Source of the DNA: Corynebacterium lizhenjunii
GTDB taxonomy: Bacteria > Actinomycetota > Actinomycetes > Mycobacteriales > Mycobacteriaceae
DNA: 64,000 nucleotides
Direction: 5' to 3'
NCBI RefSeq assembly: GCF_011038655.2
Contig: NZ_CP064954.1
Location: 620,001-684,000 of the forward strand
Shown here: positions 53,456 through 62,924 of the stretch, piece by piece
How positions within the stretch are numbered: position 1 is the stretch's first letter
How the letters are laid out: every line of letters starts with the position of its first letter
Translations under genes and position numbers: made by a program
The notes under the pieces: model-generated
Told to the model about the DNA's origin: nothing
Seen by the model: only the letters and a program-made list of their open reading frames with translations
Databases searched by the model: none

Positions 53456-54940
53456 TTAGTCCTGCTTATCGTTGGGGTCTGGGTCTTCGTCGTCTTCGTC
53501 CCGGCTATCGTCGGCAGTCTGAGCCTGGTCCTGTTCCTTGCTGGTGCCGTCTTGCTGGAGCAGCATCTGCTCGAGCTTGGCAAACTCCTCCTCGAAGTCA
53601 TCCGTGGGGGCATCATCAAGAAGGCTGTCAATGAAGGCGGCCGGATTATCTAGGTGCTCAGCAGTGGGCAGGAAGTCCGGGTGCTCCCAGACGCTATCGC
53701 GGCGGGTGGCACCCACCGCGTTGGTGGAGCGGCGCCACAGTTCGGCAGCTTGGCCAACCTGCGGAGCGGAGATTTCTACGCTAACCACTTGGGCTAGGGC
53801 GTGCTCGGCGGAACCACCGGAGGCGGTGCGCCGCGCCCAGGCAGCGGCCATCGTGGTAGTGGACGGTAGGCGCTGCGATAGTGCGTTGTAGACCACCACG
53901 TCCACCCACCCTTCCACCAGGGCTAGCAGAGTTTCTAGGCGAGCGGTGGCGGCAGCATTATTAGAAGAAATGCGGGGGGTCAAATCCATCCCCTGCAGCT
54001 TATTCAACGCTTCCTGGATAGCTGCTGGATCTCCAGACTGTAGGTCTAGCTCCCGGGCGGCTTCCTCAATATGGGAGGTATCAATGCTCACGCCCAGGGC
54101 GTATTCCTCCACGGAGGAGACAATCCGCTCTACCAGCCACGGCACCTGGCTAAACAACCGCTGCCGGGCCGCCTCCCGCGCAGCCACATAAACCAGCACT
54201 TCTTGTGCAGGAACGTCTAAGTCTTTGGCTATGGCGGTGATGTTGTGCGGCAGCAGCGCGGTGGTACCAGCAGGGGAGACTGGAAGGCCAAAGTCGGCGC
54301 CGGTAAGTGCCTGCTGTGCCAGGCGGGCAAGGGCGCCGCCTACCTGCATGCCGGTGTTCATCCCGGAGAACTGTTGCATCATCGACGACATCGGGCCCAT
54401 CATCTCCCGGGCCTCTTCCGGCAACGAGTCCAACTGGGCCTCGTTCAAATGTTGAGCCACGGGGGTGACCAGTCGCTGCCACTGGGGCAGCGTGGCCTCT
54501 AGCCAGTCAGCCGCATTCCACGCCTGAACCTCGGTAGAAGCTGCGGGCAACGAGGTAGCGTCATCCAACCACAGCTCCGCCAGACGCGTTGCCTCTTGTA
54601 CCGCGTTGCGGTCCGCAGGGCTGACAGCCCCGGCGTTGCCCAGCTGCTGCATGGCTATGCGCTTAGCCAGGTCAAAGTTCACCGGCCCTGCGTTTTCCGG
54701 CGAGTTCATGGAAGAGCCCATGCCGGAGAGCATTTGTCCGAATTGATTGAGGATATCGCCTAAGCCGCCAGGGCCGCCTTGCCCGGACCCAGACCCGGAT
54801 GCACCGGATCCCCCGGCGGGCCCGCCAATGTTAAACGCCCCAAAAGGCCCAAAGCCAAAGGCTCCAAAGGGGTTGTTATTGCGGCGGTCCTCGCCGTCAT
54901 CATCATTGTTGGGAAAGTTAAATCCGAATCCGTTGCTCAT
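53456..54940 (-). CDS. DUF2342 / zincin-like conserved protein
   Basis: A 494-residue protein. The first ~75 residues are Gly/Asn/Phe-rich and disordered. The DUF2342 core follows (WNAADWLEATLPQWQRLVTP; GGALARLAQQALTGADFGLP; LLPHNITAIAKDLDVPAQEVLVYVAAREAARQRLFSQVPW), and the tail is strongly acidic. The family is listed as zinc-dependent metalloprotease-like, yet the expected HE(A)xH equivalent reads REAARQRLF, which lacks histidines, so this protein is likely not a protease. It corresponds to Rv3195 in Mycobacterium and precedes the divergent Lon/PDZ gene. Confidence 0.82.
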   Translation of the reverse strand: MSNGFGFNFPNNDDDGEDRRNNNPFGAFGFGPFGAFNIGGPAGGSGASGSGSGQGGPGGLGDILNQFGQMLSGMGSSMNSPENAGPVNFDLAKRIAMQQLGNAGAVSPADRNAVQEATRLAELWLDDATSLPAASTEVQAWNAADWLEATLPQWQRLVTPVAQHLNEAQLDSLPEEAREMMGPMSSMMQQFSGMNTGMQVGGALARLAQQALTGADFGLPVSPAGTTALLPHNITAIAKDLDVPAQEVLVYVAAREAARQRLFSQVPWLVERIVSSVEEYALGVSIDTSHIEEAARELDLQSGDPAAIQEALNKLQGMDLTPRISSNNAAATARLETLLALVEGWVDVVVYNALSQRLPSTTTMAAAWARRTASGGSAEHALAQVVSVEISAPQVGQAAELWRRSTNAVGATRRDSVWEHPDFLPTAEHLDNPAAFIDSLLDDAPTDDFEEEFAKLEQMLLQQDGTSKEQDQAQTADDSRDEDDEDPDPNDKQD

Positions 54941-55034
54941 GCTTAACCAATGTACCTGGGCTCACGCCAGCCCAACCACCCTGTTTAGGCGCCAAGTGCA
55001 ACGCTGAAAGCGATCACGGGTAGGCTAGGCAACC

Positions 55035-56105
55035 GTGAATACAGCCCGCCACCGTCGCACGCGCACCCTGGCTTGGGGAGCGCTACCACTGCTCTTACTC
55101 ACCGCGGCGCTGTCTGTAGACCACATTCCGCTTGCCGATGTCCCTTTGACGGTGCCCTATGCCGCAGAAGGCCCTGGCCCCACGGTGGACACCTTGGGAG
55201 AGGTAGAGGGCATCCCAGTGGTTGACGTGCGCGCCCCGGAGGTTGACACCCCGGCTGGTCAATTGCGCATGACGACGGTCTCCGTGCGCACCAATATGAC
55301 CTTGCCGCAGCTTATCGGCCGCTGGCTGACTACGGATGACACCATTGTCCCTGCGGAGCAGATCTTCCCTAAAGGCGCGACCCGAGAAGAAATCGAAGAG
55401 GCCAACAAGGCGGCTTTTTCACAGTCAGAGTCAGCCGCAACAGTGGCCGCCATGGACTGGCTGCACCTTCCGGTCAAGACAGTTATCGCTGACGTCATCA
55501 AGGACTCCCCAGCCCAGGGGCATATCCGCCCAGACGATGTGTTGCTGCAAGTAGATGGCAAGCGCGTGGCCAAGCCGGGGCAAGCTCAAGAACTCATAGC
55601 GGCCCTCGCGCCGGGGGACCAGGTGGAGCTGCTGCTCGAGCGCGACGGCAAAGAGATCACCGTGCGCCCCACCCTTGGTGAAAACGAACACGACCCCGGA
55701 AAAGCGTTGCTGGGGGTCTATATGGCGGCCCACCCGGTGGATGACATTGAGGTTAGCTATAACCTCCAAGACGTCGGCGGACCTTCTGCGGGCATGATGT
55801 TTACCCTGGCTGTGATTGATAAGCTCACGCCGGGGGACCTTACTGGCGGCCACGTGGTGGCGGGCACCGGTACCATCGATCCGGACGGCACTGTGGGGCC
55901 CATCGGCGGCATTGTCCACAAGGCGCGCGCTGCTCGCGATGCCGGTACGGAGCTCTTTTTGAGCCCCAGCGACAATTGCGCGGAGGTGCTCAGCCGCGAC
56001 ACGGGCAACATGGTGGTTGCCGCAGTGGATACGCTGGATGATGCCGTCACGGCCATCGAGTCCTTTGCCAAAGGCGAAGAGGTACGCACCTGCGGCTCAG
56101 CCTAA
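55035..56105 (+). CDS. YlbL-type PDZ/Lon-like extracytoplasmic protease
   Basis: A 356-residue protease anchored by an N-terminal hydrophobic segment (LAWGALPLLLLTAALSV). A PDZ domain occupies ~150-225 (VIADSPAQGHI-like region, DVLLQVDGKRV). The Lon (S16) catalytic domain has nucleophile Ser in GGPSAGMMFTLAV and catalytic Lys in GGIVHKARAARDAG. The Ser-Lys dyad is intact. Homologues (Rv3194c) stand beside the UPF0182 gene. GTG 55035 has a TAGGCT box (55021-55026) 8 bp upstream, again leaderless-like. Confidence 0.9.
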   Translation: MNTARHRRTRTLAWGALPLLLLTAALSVDHIPLADVPLTVPYAAEGPGPTVDTLGEVEGIPVVDVRAPEVDTPAGQLRMTTVSVRTNMTLPQLIGRWLTTDDTIVPAEQIFPKGATREEIEEANKAAFSQSESAATVAAMDWLHLPVKTVIADVIKDSPAQGHIRPDDVLLQVDGKRVAKPGQAQELIAALAPGDQVELLLERDGKEITVRPTLGENEHDPGKALLGVYMAAHPVDDIEVSYNLQDVGGPSAGMMFTLAVIDKLTPGDLTGGHVVAGTGTIDPDGTVGPIGGIVHKARAARDAGTELFLSPSDNCAEVLSRDTGNMVVAAVDTLDDAVTAIESFAKGEEVRTCGSA

Positions 56106-56182
56106 ACTGCTCAGCCTAGACTTCCGCCAGCCCGGCAACTCCCTTCCAGGCCTGCGCACTCCCGCCAGGCCGGGAAGCGCTG

Positions 56183-56881
56183 CTAGGGCAGCAGCTCCAG
56201 CTCGGTAATCTTCGCCTTCGGGTCTTCTTGGTCCGTAGAGATCATCTGCTGCATCACCAAACCCTCGGTGTTATCCACCACGGTCAAAACGGCAGTGGTG
56301 CCCAAGGTAGACCAGCCCACCAGGCGGTCACCGTCGTTGTAGAGCAGCCGGGAAGAGCTTAGTTCTTCTAGCACCTGCGTGGACTGGGCGGCTTTGGACT
56401 CAGAGTCGAAGAACTGGAACTGGCCCACCTTGTGCCCGGAGCAGTTGTAGGAGCCCTTCAGCCCGGCAGAATCGCAGGAGCTGAACTTCTCAAACAAACT
56501 ACGCGGGGCCAGTGGGCTGAAGATTTCGTAGGCATCTGCCACGGACTCCGCCATGAACTCCCCGGGTGCTTCGCTGCTGCTTGCCTGCGCCGATGCCCCC
56601 TCAGACGTCTCTGCCGATGTCCCCGCCGCTGCCGGCTCGCTTTCGCTAGACGTAGCACTCGCGGAGCTTTCTGCGCTCGCACTCGTGGTGGCCTCAGTAG
56701 TAGAGGTCTGTGTGGCTGCCACGGTGGAGGTGGTGGTCACAGGCGCGGAAGAGGCGGTATCGGCAGACTCGGGCGCAGACTCGTCACTCCCGCAAGCAAC
56801 CAGACCAACTGTGGCCACAGCAACGGTAGCTAGTGCCACACCGTGGCGGGCAGTTTTGAAGCGATGGGCATGACGGCGCAC
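56183..56881 (-). CDS. Lipoprotein with Ser/Thr/Ala-rich stalk
   Basis: A 232-residue predicted lipoprotein: signal peptide VALATVAVATVGL with lipobox VACGS, then ~85 residues almost wholly Ser, Thr, Ala and Glu, then a folded domain (VADAYEIFSPLAPRSLFEKFSSCD ... CSGHKVGQFQFFDSE) with two cysteines. No named domain is recognised. GTG 56881 follows AGGAGG at 5 bp; the ORF continues 18 codons further without a better site. The stalk holds near copies of the repeat word at 56590 and 56611. Function unknown. Confidence 0.7.
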   Translation of the reverse strand: MRRHAHRFKTARHGVALATVAVATVGLVACGSDESAPESADTASSAPVTTTSTVAATQTSTTEATTSASAESSASATSSESEPAAAGTSAETSEGASAQASSSEAPGEFMAESVADAYEIFSPLAPRSLFEKFSSCDSAGLKGSYNCSGHKVGQFQFFDSESKAAQSTQVLEELSSSRLLYNDGDRLVGWSTLGTTAVLTVVDNTEGLVMQQMISTDQEDPKAKITELELLP

Positions 56882-56965
56882 GGGGCCTCCTGAAAAACTT
56901 GATAGCAAACTTTTTATGGCGCTCTTGTACCGCAATGTGAACGACGTTGCGCAACTGCTCCCAGT

Positions 56966-57514
56966 TTAAACCAGCTGGTCCGGATCCTGCTCAAGGCCAT
57001 AGCGCAGTGCTGCCAGCACCCCCGGCGCCACGCCAGGGCCGCCGCGCAATTCAATATCATCCTGAGCAAAGGGGCCGCGGGCCTCCAGTTCAGCCTCTGT
57101 GGGCCGCAACTGCAGCAAAGTCTGCTCCACGTCCTCTGGGCGCAATACGCCGCTAAAGAGCCGTGCCGGGCGGGGCTGCTGGGCCTCCGGACCAGTAGCG
57201 GAGGTATCCCGGAACAGGATTTCTTGGGCCAAGATGACCCCGGCTACCTGCGGCGGCCAGGCGAGGCGGGCCACATAGTCCGCCAGCTCCTCAGAACCGG
57301 GCTCCAGGTGCTCAGGAAGATTGTCTTGCACCACGAGGGACAAGGGGGCATCGGCAGACACAGCCTCTGGGTCCGGGAGGGAATCCAGCAGCAGCTCTGT
57401 GGGCACCAGCGCAAAAAGGGTAGGGGCGGCATCCCACCCTTCGGCGTGGACAAACTCCACAGCCTCGCGCATAGCGCGGTTTAAAGCAGGCTGGGTAAAG
57501 GCTGGGGAACTCAT
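56966..57514 (-). CDS. PPA1309-type conserved actinobacterial protein
   Basis: A 182-residue soluble protein. The pattern LNRAMREAVEFVHAEGWDAAPTLFALVPT at the N-terminus and ADYVARLAWPPQVAGVILAQEIL in the middle matches the actinobacterial family known as PPA1309 or Rv3192-adjacent. These genes are always divergent from the large UPF0182 membrane protein, as here. ATG 57514 follows AGGAGG at 3-4 bp. Function is not known. It includes one TGCCGATGCC copy (57347 on the plus strand) encoding SADAPL. Confidence 0.75.
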   Translation of the reverse strand: MSSPAFTQPALNRAMREAVEFVHAEGWDAAPTLFALVPTELLLDSLPDPEAVSADAPLSLVVQDNLPEHLEPGSEELADYVARLAWPPQVAGVILAQEILFRDTSATGPEAQQPRPARLFSGVLRPEDVEQTLLQLRPTEAELEARGPFAQDDIELRGGPGVAPGVLAALRYGLEQDPDQLV

Positions 57515-57611
57515 GGGCCTCCTCATGCGTTACAAAGAGTGGTACTTCCTGTCAGCGGGAAGTCTATATCGGATTAGTCCATCACATCACGAGCAACGAT
57601 TGGAGCTGGCG

Positions 57612-60600
57612 TTGGCCACAGGATATCCCCAACCCGCTGCCCCTTTGAAACGCCCCCCGCGGGCACTGAGCTGGGCCGTTACCCTCATTGCGGTTCTGCT
57701 TTTCCTCGGCCCCATGGCCGTGGGCTTTTATACGGACTGGAAGTGGTTCGGTGCAATTGACTATCGCGGGGTATTTACCACCGTCATCGTGGCCCGCATA
57801 GTTATCTTCCTCATCGGGGCGCTGCTGGGTGGGCTTATCACCTGGGCTGCCGCATTCTTTGTGTGGCGCGGCCGCCCAGAGGAGCTGGACATGGGCGCCC
57901 TAGACTCGCCCATTCACGCCTACCGCAGCGCGATTGAAAGGTCGGTGCGCTCCTTCCTGGCCTTCGTGCCGCTGCTGGTGGGCTTGGCCACCGGTTTCTT
58001 GATGCAGGTAAACTGGCGGGCTTTCTTGCTGTTTATTAACTCCCAGGAATTCGGCGTCCAGGACGCCCAATTTGGGCAGGACCTGGGCTTTTACGCGTTC
58101 CAGCTGCCCGTGTTCAAGCTACTGGTCTCCACCTTGTCGCTATTGGTGATGTTGGCGTTCTTGCTGGCGCTGGCCGGGCACTACATGCTGGGCGGGATTC
58201 GTATTGGTTCGCGTGCGGCCGGGGTGCGGGGGACAGTAACCCCAGCCGCTCGCATGCAGCTGGCGATCACCGGTGGCCTGTGGATGTTGCTGCAGGTAGC
58301 TGGCTATTGGCTGGAGCGCTATGAGCTGCTCTACAAGCAGAACTCCATCTTCACGGGTGCTTCCTACACGGATCTCAACGCCTACTTGCCTGCCAAGATT
58401 ATCCTTATGGTCATTGGCGTGGTGGTGGCCATTGCCTTCTTCATGGCGGTTGTGGTTAAGGACCTGCGTATCCCCGGCTTGGCCGTGGTGATGATGTTGG
58501 TGTCTTCCATCGTTATCGGTACGGCATGGCCGTTGCTGATGGAGCAGTTCTCCGTCAACCCCAACCGGCAGGCAAAGGAAGCGGAATCCATTGCGCGCAA
58601 CATTGACGCCACCCGCTACGCCTATGGTCTCAGTGATGACAAGGTCACCTTCGTAGAGAACTGGGGTGCCGGAGGCGCAAAGGACGCCGATGTGGCAGCC
58701 GATGTTGCCACGATTTCCAACCTGCGCCTGCTGGACCCGGACATTCTGGGGGAGACCTTCACGCAGATGCAGCAGCTGCGTAACTTCTATGGCTTCCCGG
58801 ACACGCTGGCCATGGACCGCTACGAAATCGACGGGGAGACCCGCGACTTCGTGGTGGCCGCCCGTGAGCTGGACCCGAATGCCCTCAGTGAGAACCAGCG
58901 TGACTGGATTAACCGCCACACGGTCTACACCCACGGCAACGGGTTTATTGCGGCAGAGGCCAATAAGGTCGATGAGGTTGCCCGTGACGCAGGTTCCACC
59001 CGCGGTGGCTACCCGGTCTTTACGGTCTCCGATCTGCAGACCCAGGCCGGCAAGACCGAAGGTGAAGGCGAGACCCAAGATGCCGAGGAGTCCCTGGGCA
59101 TCAAGGTGGAGCAGCCGCGCACTTATTATGGTCCGGTGATCGCCTCTTCGACCGATGGCCGCGACTACGCCATTGTGGGCAAGACCGGGGACCGCCCGGT
59201 GGAGTACGACACCGACCAGTCCACCTACACCTATGACGGTGAGGGCGGCGTGTCCATTGGCAACTATGTGGATCGCGCTGCCTACGCCCTGAAGTACCGG
59301 GAGATGAACTTCCTGCTGTCGGATCGCGTGGGATCGGAATCGAAGATCCTCTACGACCGCGACCCGCGCGAGCGCGTGGAGCAGGTGGCCCCGTGGCTGA
59401 CCACGGACTCCAAGACCTACCCGGCGGTAATCGATGGCCGCATCAAGTGGATCGTGGATGGCTACACCACGTTGTCTGCCCTGCCTTATGCGCAGCAGGC
59501 CCTCTTGCGGGAGACCACCCAGGACGCGCTGAACCCAGATGGCACCAACCAGCGCCTGTTCAATGACCGCGTGGGCTACATCCGCAATTCCGTGAAGGCG
59601 ACGGTGGACGCCTACGACGGCACTGTGACCCTCTACGAGTTCGATACGCAAGACCCGGTGCTCAAGGCATGGCAGGGCGTGTTCCCGGACGTGGTCAAGC
59701 CACGCTCTGAGATTTCTGAGGAACTGCACAGTCACCTGCGCTACCCGGAGGACATGTTCAAGGTCCAGCGCGACATGCTGGCTCGCTATCATGTCGATGA
59801 CCCGGGCGTGTTCTTTAACAATGACGCCTTCTGGTCCGTCCCGGAGGACCCCAACGCCAGGGAGGGCTCGCAGGCCCTCAACCAGCCGCCGTACTACGTC
59901 ATGGCTGCGGACCCGGAGACGGGGGAGCCTTCCTTCCAGCTGATTTCCACCTTCCGTGGTCTCAAGCGCGAGTATCTTTCCGCTCACATGTCGGTCTCTT
60001 CTGATCCGGAGACCTATGGCCAGATGACCGTCCGCGTGCTTCCAACCAACACCCAGACCCTGGGCCCGAAGCAGGCGCAGGATGCCATGATGTCTTCTGA
60101 CCAGGTCGCTCGCGACCGCTCTCTTTGGGAGTCCACCAACTTGCTGCAAAACGGCAATTTGTTGGCGCTGCCGGTAGGCGGCGGGGAGATTCTCTACTTG
60201 GAGCCGATTTACTCCAAGCGCAAGGGCCAGGAGTCTGCGTTCCCGAAGATGCTGCGCGTGCTGGTGTCCTACAAGGGCTCCATCGGCTATGCCCCAACCA
60301 TCTCGGAGGCTTTGGAGCAGGTGGGCATTGACCCGAAGGCAGCCCAGGATATTGAGGAAGTTTCTGGCGATGGTGCCAAGGCAGACTCTCAGTCTGCTGA
60401 TGCCGCTGCGTCCGCCGACTCCAAGGATGACGCCAAGCCTGCCGATGCCGCCCGGGATTCCCGTCCTGCCTCCGCTCCGGCGTCAACTGATGCGGGCCAG
60501 GCGATTAGCGCCATCAATGATGCACTCAAGGGTCTGGAAGATGCCCGCGATGGTTCCCATGAGGAGTACGGTCGCGCGCTCGATGCCTTGGACAAGGCCG

Positions 60601-60629
60601 TTGCCGAATACCAGCGCCTAAATAACTAG
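57612..60629 (+). CDS. UPF0182 large membrane protein
   Basis: A ~1005-residue protein of family UPF0182. Seven hydrophobic segments fill the first ~320 residues (e.g. VTLIAVLLFLGPMAVGF; IVIFLIGALLGGLITWAAAFF; ILMVIGVVVAIAFFMAVVV). A large extracytoplasmic domain follows, with NPNRQAKEAESIARNIDATR and RLFNDRVGYIRNSVKA as family landmarks, and the tail is Ala/Asp-rich. The start is taken at TTG 57612 (LATGYPQPAA) because GGAG lies 6 bp upstream and the first helix then begins at the usual distance; ATG 57525 in frame would overlap the neighbour's leader. The tail carries a TGCCGATGCC copy (60440). Function unknown. Confidence 0.85.
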   Translation: MATGYPQPAAPLKRPPRALSWAVTLIAVLLFLGPMAVGFYTDWKWFGAIDYRGVFTTVIVARIVIFLIGALLGGLITWAAAFFVWRGRPEELDMGALDSPIHAYRSAIERSVRSFLAFVPLLVGLATGFLMQVNWRAFLLFINSQEFGVQDAQFGQDLGFYAFQLPVFKLLVSTLSLLVMLAFLLALAGHYMLGGIRIGSRAAGVRGTVTPAARMQLAITGGLWMLLQVAGYWLERYELLYKQNSIFTGASYTDLNAYLPAKIILMVIGVVVAIAFFMAVVVKDLRIPGLAVVMMLVSSIVIGTAWPLLMEQFSVNPNRQAKEAESIARNIDATRYAYGLSDDKVTFVENWGAGGAKDADVAADVATISNLRLLDPDILGETFTQMQQLRNFYGFPDTLAMDRYEIDGETRDFVVAARELDPNALSENQRDWINRHTVYTHGNGFIAAEANKVDEVARDAGSTRGGYPVFTVSDLQTQAGKTEGEGETQDAEESLGIKVEQPRTYYGPVIASSTDGRDYAIVGKTGDRPVEYDTDQSTYTYDGEGGVSIGNYVDRAAYALKYREMNFLLSDRVGSESKILYDRDPRERVEQVAPWLTTDSKTYPAVIDGRIKWIVDGYTTLSALPYAQQALLRETTQDALNPDGTNQRLFNDRVGYIRNSVKATVDAYDGTVTLYEFDTQDPVLKAWQGVFPDVVKPRSEISEELHSHLRYPEDMFKVQRDMLARYHVDDPGVFFNNDAFWSVPEDPNAREGSQALNQPPYYVMAADPETGEPSFQLISTFRGLKREYLSAHMSVSSDPETYGQMTVRVLPTNTQTLGPKQAQDAMMSSDQVARDRSLWESTNLLQNGNLLALPVGGGEILYLEPIYSKRKGQESAFPKMLRVLVSYKGSIGYAPTISEALEQVGIDPKAAQDIEEVSGDGAKADSQSADAAASADSKDDAKPADAARDSRPASAPASTDAGQAISAINDALKGLEDARDGSHEEYGRALDALDKAVAEYQRLNN

Positions 60630-60655
60630 GCGGGCCTCACCCCGGCTTGCGATCC

Positions 60656-60683
60656 GGCCCTGCCCACCGGGCAGGGCCTTTCT
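60656..60683 (+). terminator. Intrinsic terminator after UPF0182
   Basis: GGCCCTGCCC and GGGCAGGGCC pair over 10 bp around ACC, followed by TTTCT. Confidence 0.9.
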
Positions 60684-60806
60684 CGTTGGCGACTAATGTT
60701 GCTGACCTGGCGATTTTGCTTCAGTTGTCGCGCTATGTATAGTTATACGAGTCGCCAGCAAGGCCGCAAGGGCTTGTGAAGCGTAGGATGATGGAAGTCA
60801 TCTCGA

Positions 60807-60883
60807 CGCGGGGTGGAGCAGCTCGGTAGCTCGCTGGGCTCATAACCCAGAGGTCGTAGGTTCGAATCCTGCCCCCGCTACCA
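60807..60883 (+). tRNA. Initiator tRNA-fMet (anticodon CAT)
   Basis: A 77-nt cloverleaf starting CGCGGGGTGGAGCAGC with CCA encoded. The anticodon loop is CTCATAA. Initiator features are seen: no Watson-Crick pair at 1-72 (C opposite T) and three G-C pairs in the anticodon stem (GGG/CCC). Confidence 0.95.
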
Positions 60884-60890
60884 ACTTCCA

Positions 60891-60930
60891 ACAGAACCCG
60901 GTTCTCTCCTAGGAAAGAACCGGGTTCTGT
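60891..60930 (+). terminator. Long hairpin after the initiator tRNA
   Basis: ACAGAACCCGGTTCT and AGAACCGGGTTCTGT pair perfectly over 15 bp with a 10-base loop. No U tract follows, so it may act in 3' processing or as a bidirectional barrier. Confidence 0.7.
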
Positions 60931-61011
60931 GCGTTACCACCCGTCGCGGTGTCCGGTCTCAAGGCCCCAAGGCCCCGAGAGTTATTCGGCCGGTAGACCG
61001 GTAGATCGGGG

Positions 61012-61848
61012 TTAAGAGGCCAAGAACTTGTGTGCCTCGGCGGCAAACTGCTCAGCGTTTTGGAAGATGGACCCATGTCCAGAGTCTGGGTAAATGACCA
61101 GGATGCTACCGGGTATCAGCTCGTGCATCCGGTGGGAGTTTTCTGTCGGAACCTGGAGGTCATTGTCACCGTTGACGATCAGGGTTGGGTGAGAAATGTG
61201 ACTGAGGTTGTCTTGGGGTTGTTGTGACCAGCGCTTGATAGCGCGAAGTTGGGTGATGAACTGTGATACCCGCATCGGGCGGTCAGCATGGGCGGGGTCA
61301 CGCTGAGCCATGCGGTCTAGTACCGCCTTTGCCGCGCGACCACCAGCGGGGTCATGGTTGTAGAAGATAAAACGCTTGGGGTCTACTCGGTGCAGGGCTG
61401 CTTTGGCCATGAACGTGAAGGTTTTACGAGTGACCTGGTCAAGACCGTGCCCGCCCCGGGGTCCCGTGCCCGCCAGGATCAGTCGGTGTACCAAGGCGGG
61501 GTCGGCGCGCACGATCTCCTGGGCGACCATTCCACCCATGGATAGCCCTAGTAGGTTGATTTTTGTGTGGCCAAGCTTGCGGATGATGGTGATCGCTTGG
61601 CGGGCCATGAGGGGGATGGTCGCCCCCACGGATCCTTCGCTGGCTCCAACGCCAGGCAGGTCGATGACGATCACGTGGTGGGTAGCAGCGAGCAGGTCCA
61701 TGAGTTTGGGGTCCCATTGGTCCAAGGTGGCGGCCAAGTGGGTAAGCATGACTAAAGGTGGGCCGGCATGTTCGGCGCCTAGTTCCCGGTAGGCAATGCG
61801 CTGACCGTCGACGGTGACAAAAGAATTCGGTAGTGCGATATAGGACAT
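61012..61848 (-). CDS. Alpha/beta hydrolase
   Basis: A 278-residue hydrolase. The nucleophile elbow is GLSMGG (residues ~100-105), the oxyanion segment is LTHLAATLDQWDPKL, the acid is likely in VNGDNDLQVP, and the histidine is in DSGHGSIF. The substrate is unknown; sequence style is near haloperoxidase-like or 3-oxoadipate enol-lactonase-like members. It is the last gene of a leftward operon behind an MDR reductase and an Rrf2 regulator, with 4 bp between it and the reductase. The start at ATG 61848 follows AAGGAAC; the frame runs seven codons further up. Confidence 0.8.
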   Translation of the reverse strand: MSYIALPNSFVTVDGQRIAYRELGAEHAGPPLVMLTHLAATLDQWDPKLMDLLAATHHVIVIDLPGVGASEGSVGATIPLMARQAITIIRKLGHTKINLLGLSMGGMVAQEIVRADPALVHRLILAGTGPRGGHGLDQVTRKTFTFMAKAALHRVDPKRFIFYNHDPAGGRAAKAVLDRMAQRDPAHADRPMRVSQFITQLRAIKRWSQQPQDNLSHISHPTLIVNGDNDLQVPTENSHRMHELIPGSILVIYPDSGHGSIFQNAEQFAAEAHKFLAS

Positions 61849-61852
61849 GGAC

Positions 61853-62863
61853 TTAGAGTTCCTTTGCAATGGTCAAGACGGTCTTGCCTTTGGAGCGGCC
61901 ATTGGCCACCTTGTCGAGGGCCTGGTTTACCTCGTCGAGGCTAAAGACGGCGTCGATGGCGGGGGTGATGCCGTCCTTAACCAGTAGGTCGGCAGCGTGC
62001 TGGAGTTGGGCACCGTTGGACTCAACAAAGAGGAAGTCGTACCTGACGTTGTGGCGGGCGGCTAAGCGGTCTAGCTTCCTACCGGCTAGGCTGAAGAGGA
62101 GTTGTTTGAACTTGGAAAGGCCCATGCGCTTGGCAAAGGCACCATTTGGCAAAGCACGTAGAGACACCATGTGACCACCGGGCTTTAGGATGCCCATCTG
62201 GCGCACTGTTTCCTCACCGCCCAGGCTGTCTAGGACATAGTCCACGCCGTGCAATAGCTCGGCGTAATCCTCGGTGCGGTAATCAAGGTAGCGATCAGCT
62301 CCAAGGGCCAATACGCGCTCCCGGTTGCTGGCAGAGCCATTGGTGATGACATTAAGCCCCTGGGCTTTAGCTAGCGGGATCGCCATAGCTCCTAGACCGC
62401 CACTGCCGCCGGAGATAAAAATCGTTTCCCCGGCAGCAGGTGCCATTAGCGCTAGGGACTGTACGGCAGTTAGTGCCGTAAGCGGTATGGCTGCGGCTTC
62501 GATGTCGCTGTAGCGGGCCGGAACCTTGGCTAATGCGTCGAGGTCGACTGCGATGTACTCAGCGAAGGCACCAATGCTATCTAGTGGTAGGCGGGCAAAT
62601 ACGCGCTCACCAACCTCGAATTGGGCAGACGGGGAATGTAGTTCCTCGATGGTGCCTACTACCTCATTACCGGCGATAAGGGGGAGTGAATATGGGGTGA
62701 TGAGTTTGACTTCGCCGCGAGAAATCATGTTGTCCAGTGGATTGACTCCAGCGGCGTGCACGCGCACCAGAGCCTGGCCAGGACCTGCAACCGGCTGGGG
62801 TGCCTCGCGCAGTGTCAGCTCGATGTTCTTCTTGTCGTATGCAAGTAATTGTGCAGATTTCAT
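61853..62863 (-). CDS. Zinc-independent MDR quinone oxidoreductase
   Basis: A 336-residue NADPH-dependent reductase of the medium-chain dehydrogenase superfamily, quinone-oxidoreductase branch. The N-terminal GroES-like domain has VHAAGVNPLDNMISRG, and the Rossmann fold has IFISGGSGGLGAMAIPLAK. The zinc ligands of alcohol dehydrogenases are absent. With an Rrf2 regulator upstream, a role in quinone, aldehyde or thiol-reactive stress is plausible. AAAGGA precedes ATG 62863. Confidence 0.85.
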   Translation of the reverse strand: MKSAQLLAYDKKNIELTLREAPQPVAGPGQALVRVHAAGVNPLDNMISRGEVKLITPYSLPLIAGNEVVGTIEELHSPSAQFEVGERVFARLPLDSIGAFAEYIAVDLDALAKVPARYSDIEAAAIPLTALTAVQSLALMAPAAGETIFISGGSGGLGAMAIPLAKAQGLNVITNGSASNRERVLALGADRYLDYRTEDYAELLHGVDYVLDSLGGEETVRQMGILKPGGHMVSLRALPNGAFAKRMGLSKFKQLLFSLAGRKLDRLAARHNVRYDFLFVESNGAQLQHAADLLVKDGITPAIDAVFSLDEVNQALDKVANGRSKGKTVLTIAKEL

Positions 62864-62924
62864 GGATATGTCCTTTCGATGGAGGGGACGGTGAGTAGTG
62901 GCCAGCGGGGCCTGGCCCTGGTGG

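Noticed and set aside
53456..54940. Active zinc protease in the DUF2342 protein
   Set aside because: No HExxH or equivalent His pair is visible in the expected segment, which reads REAARQRLF.
58140..60149. 669-codon open frame antisense to the UPF0182 gene
   Set aside because: A shadow of a conserved coding sequence, with low-complexity protein and no start signal.
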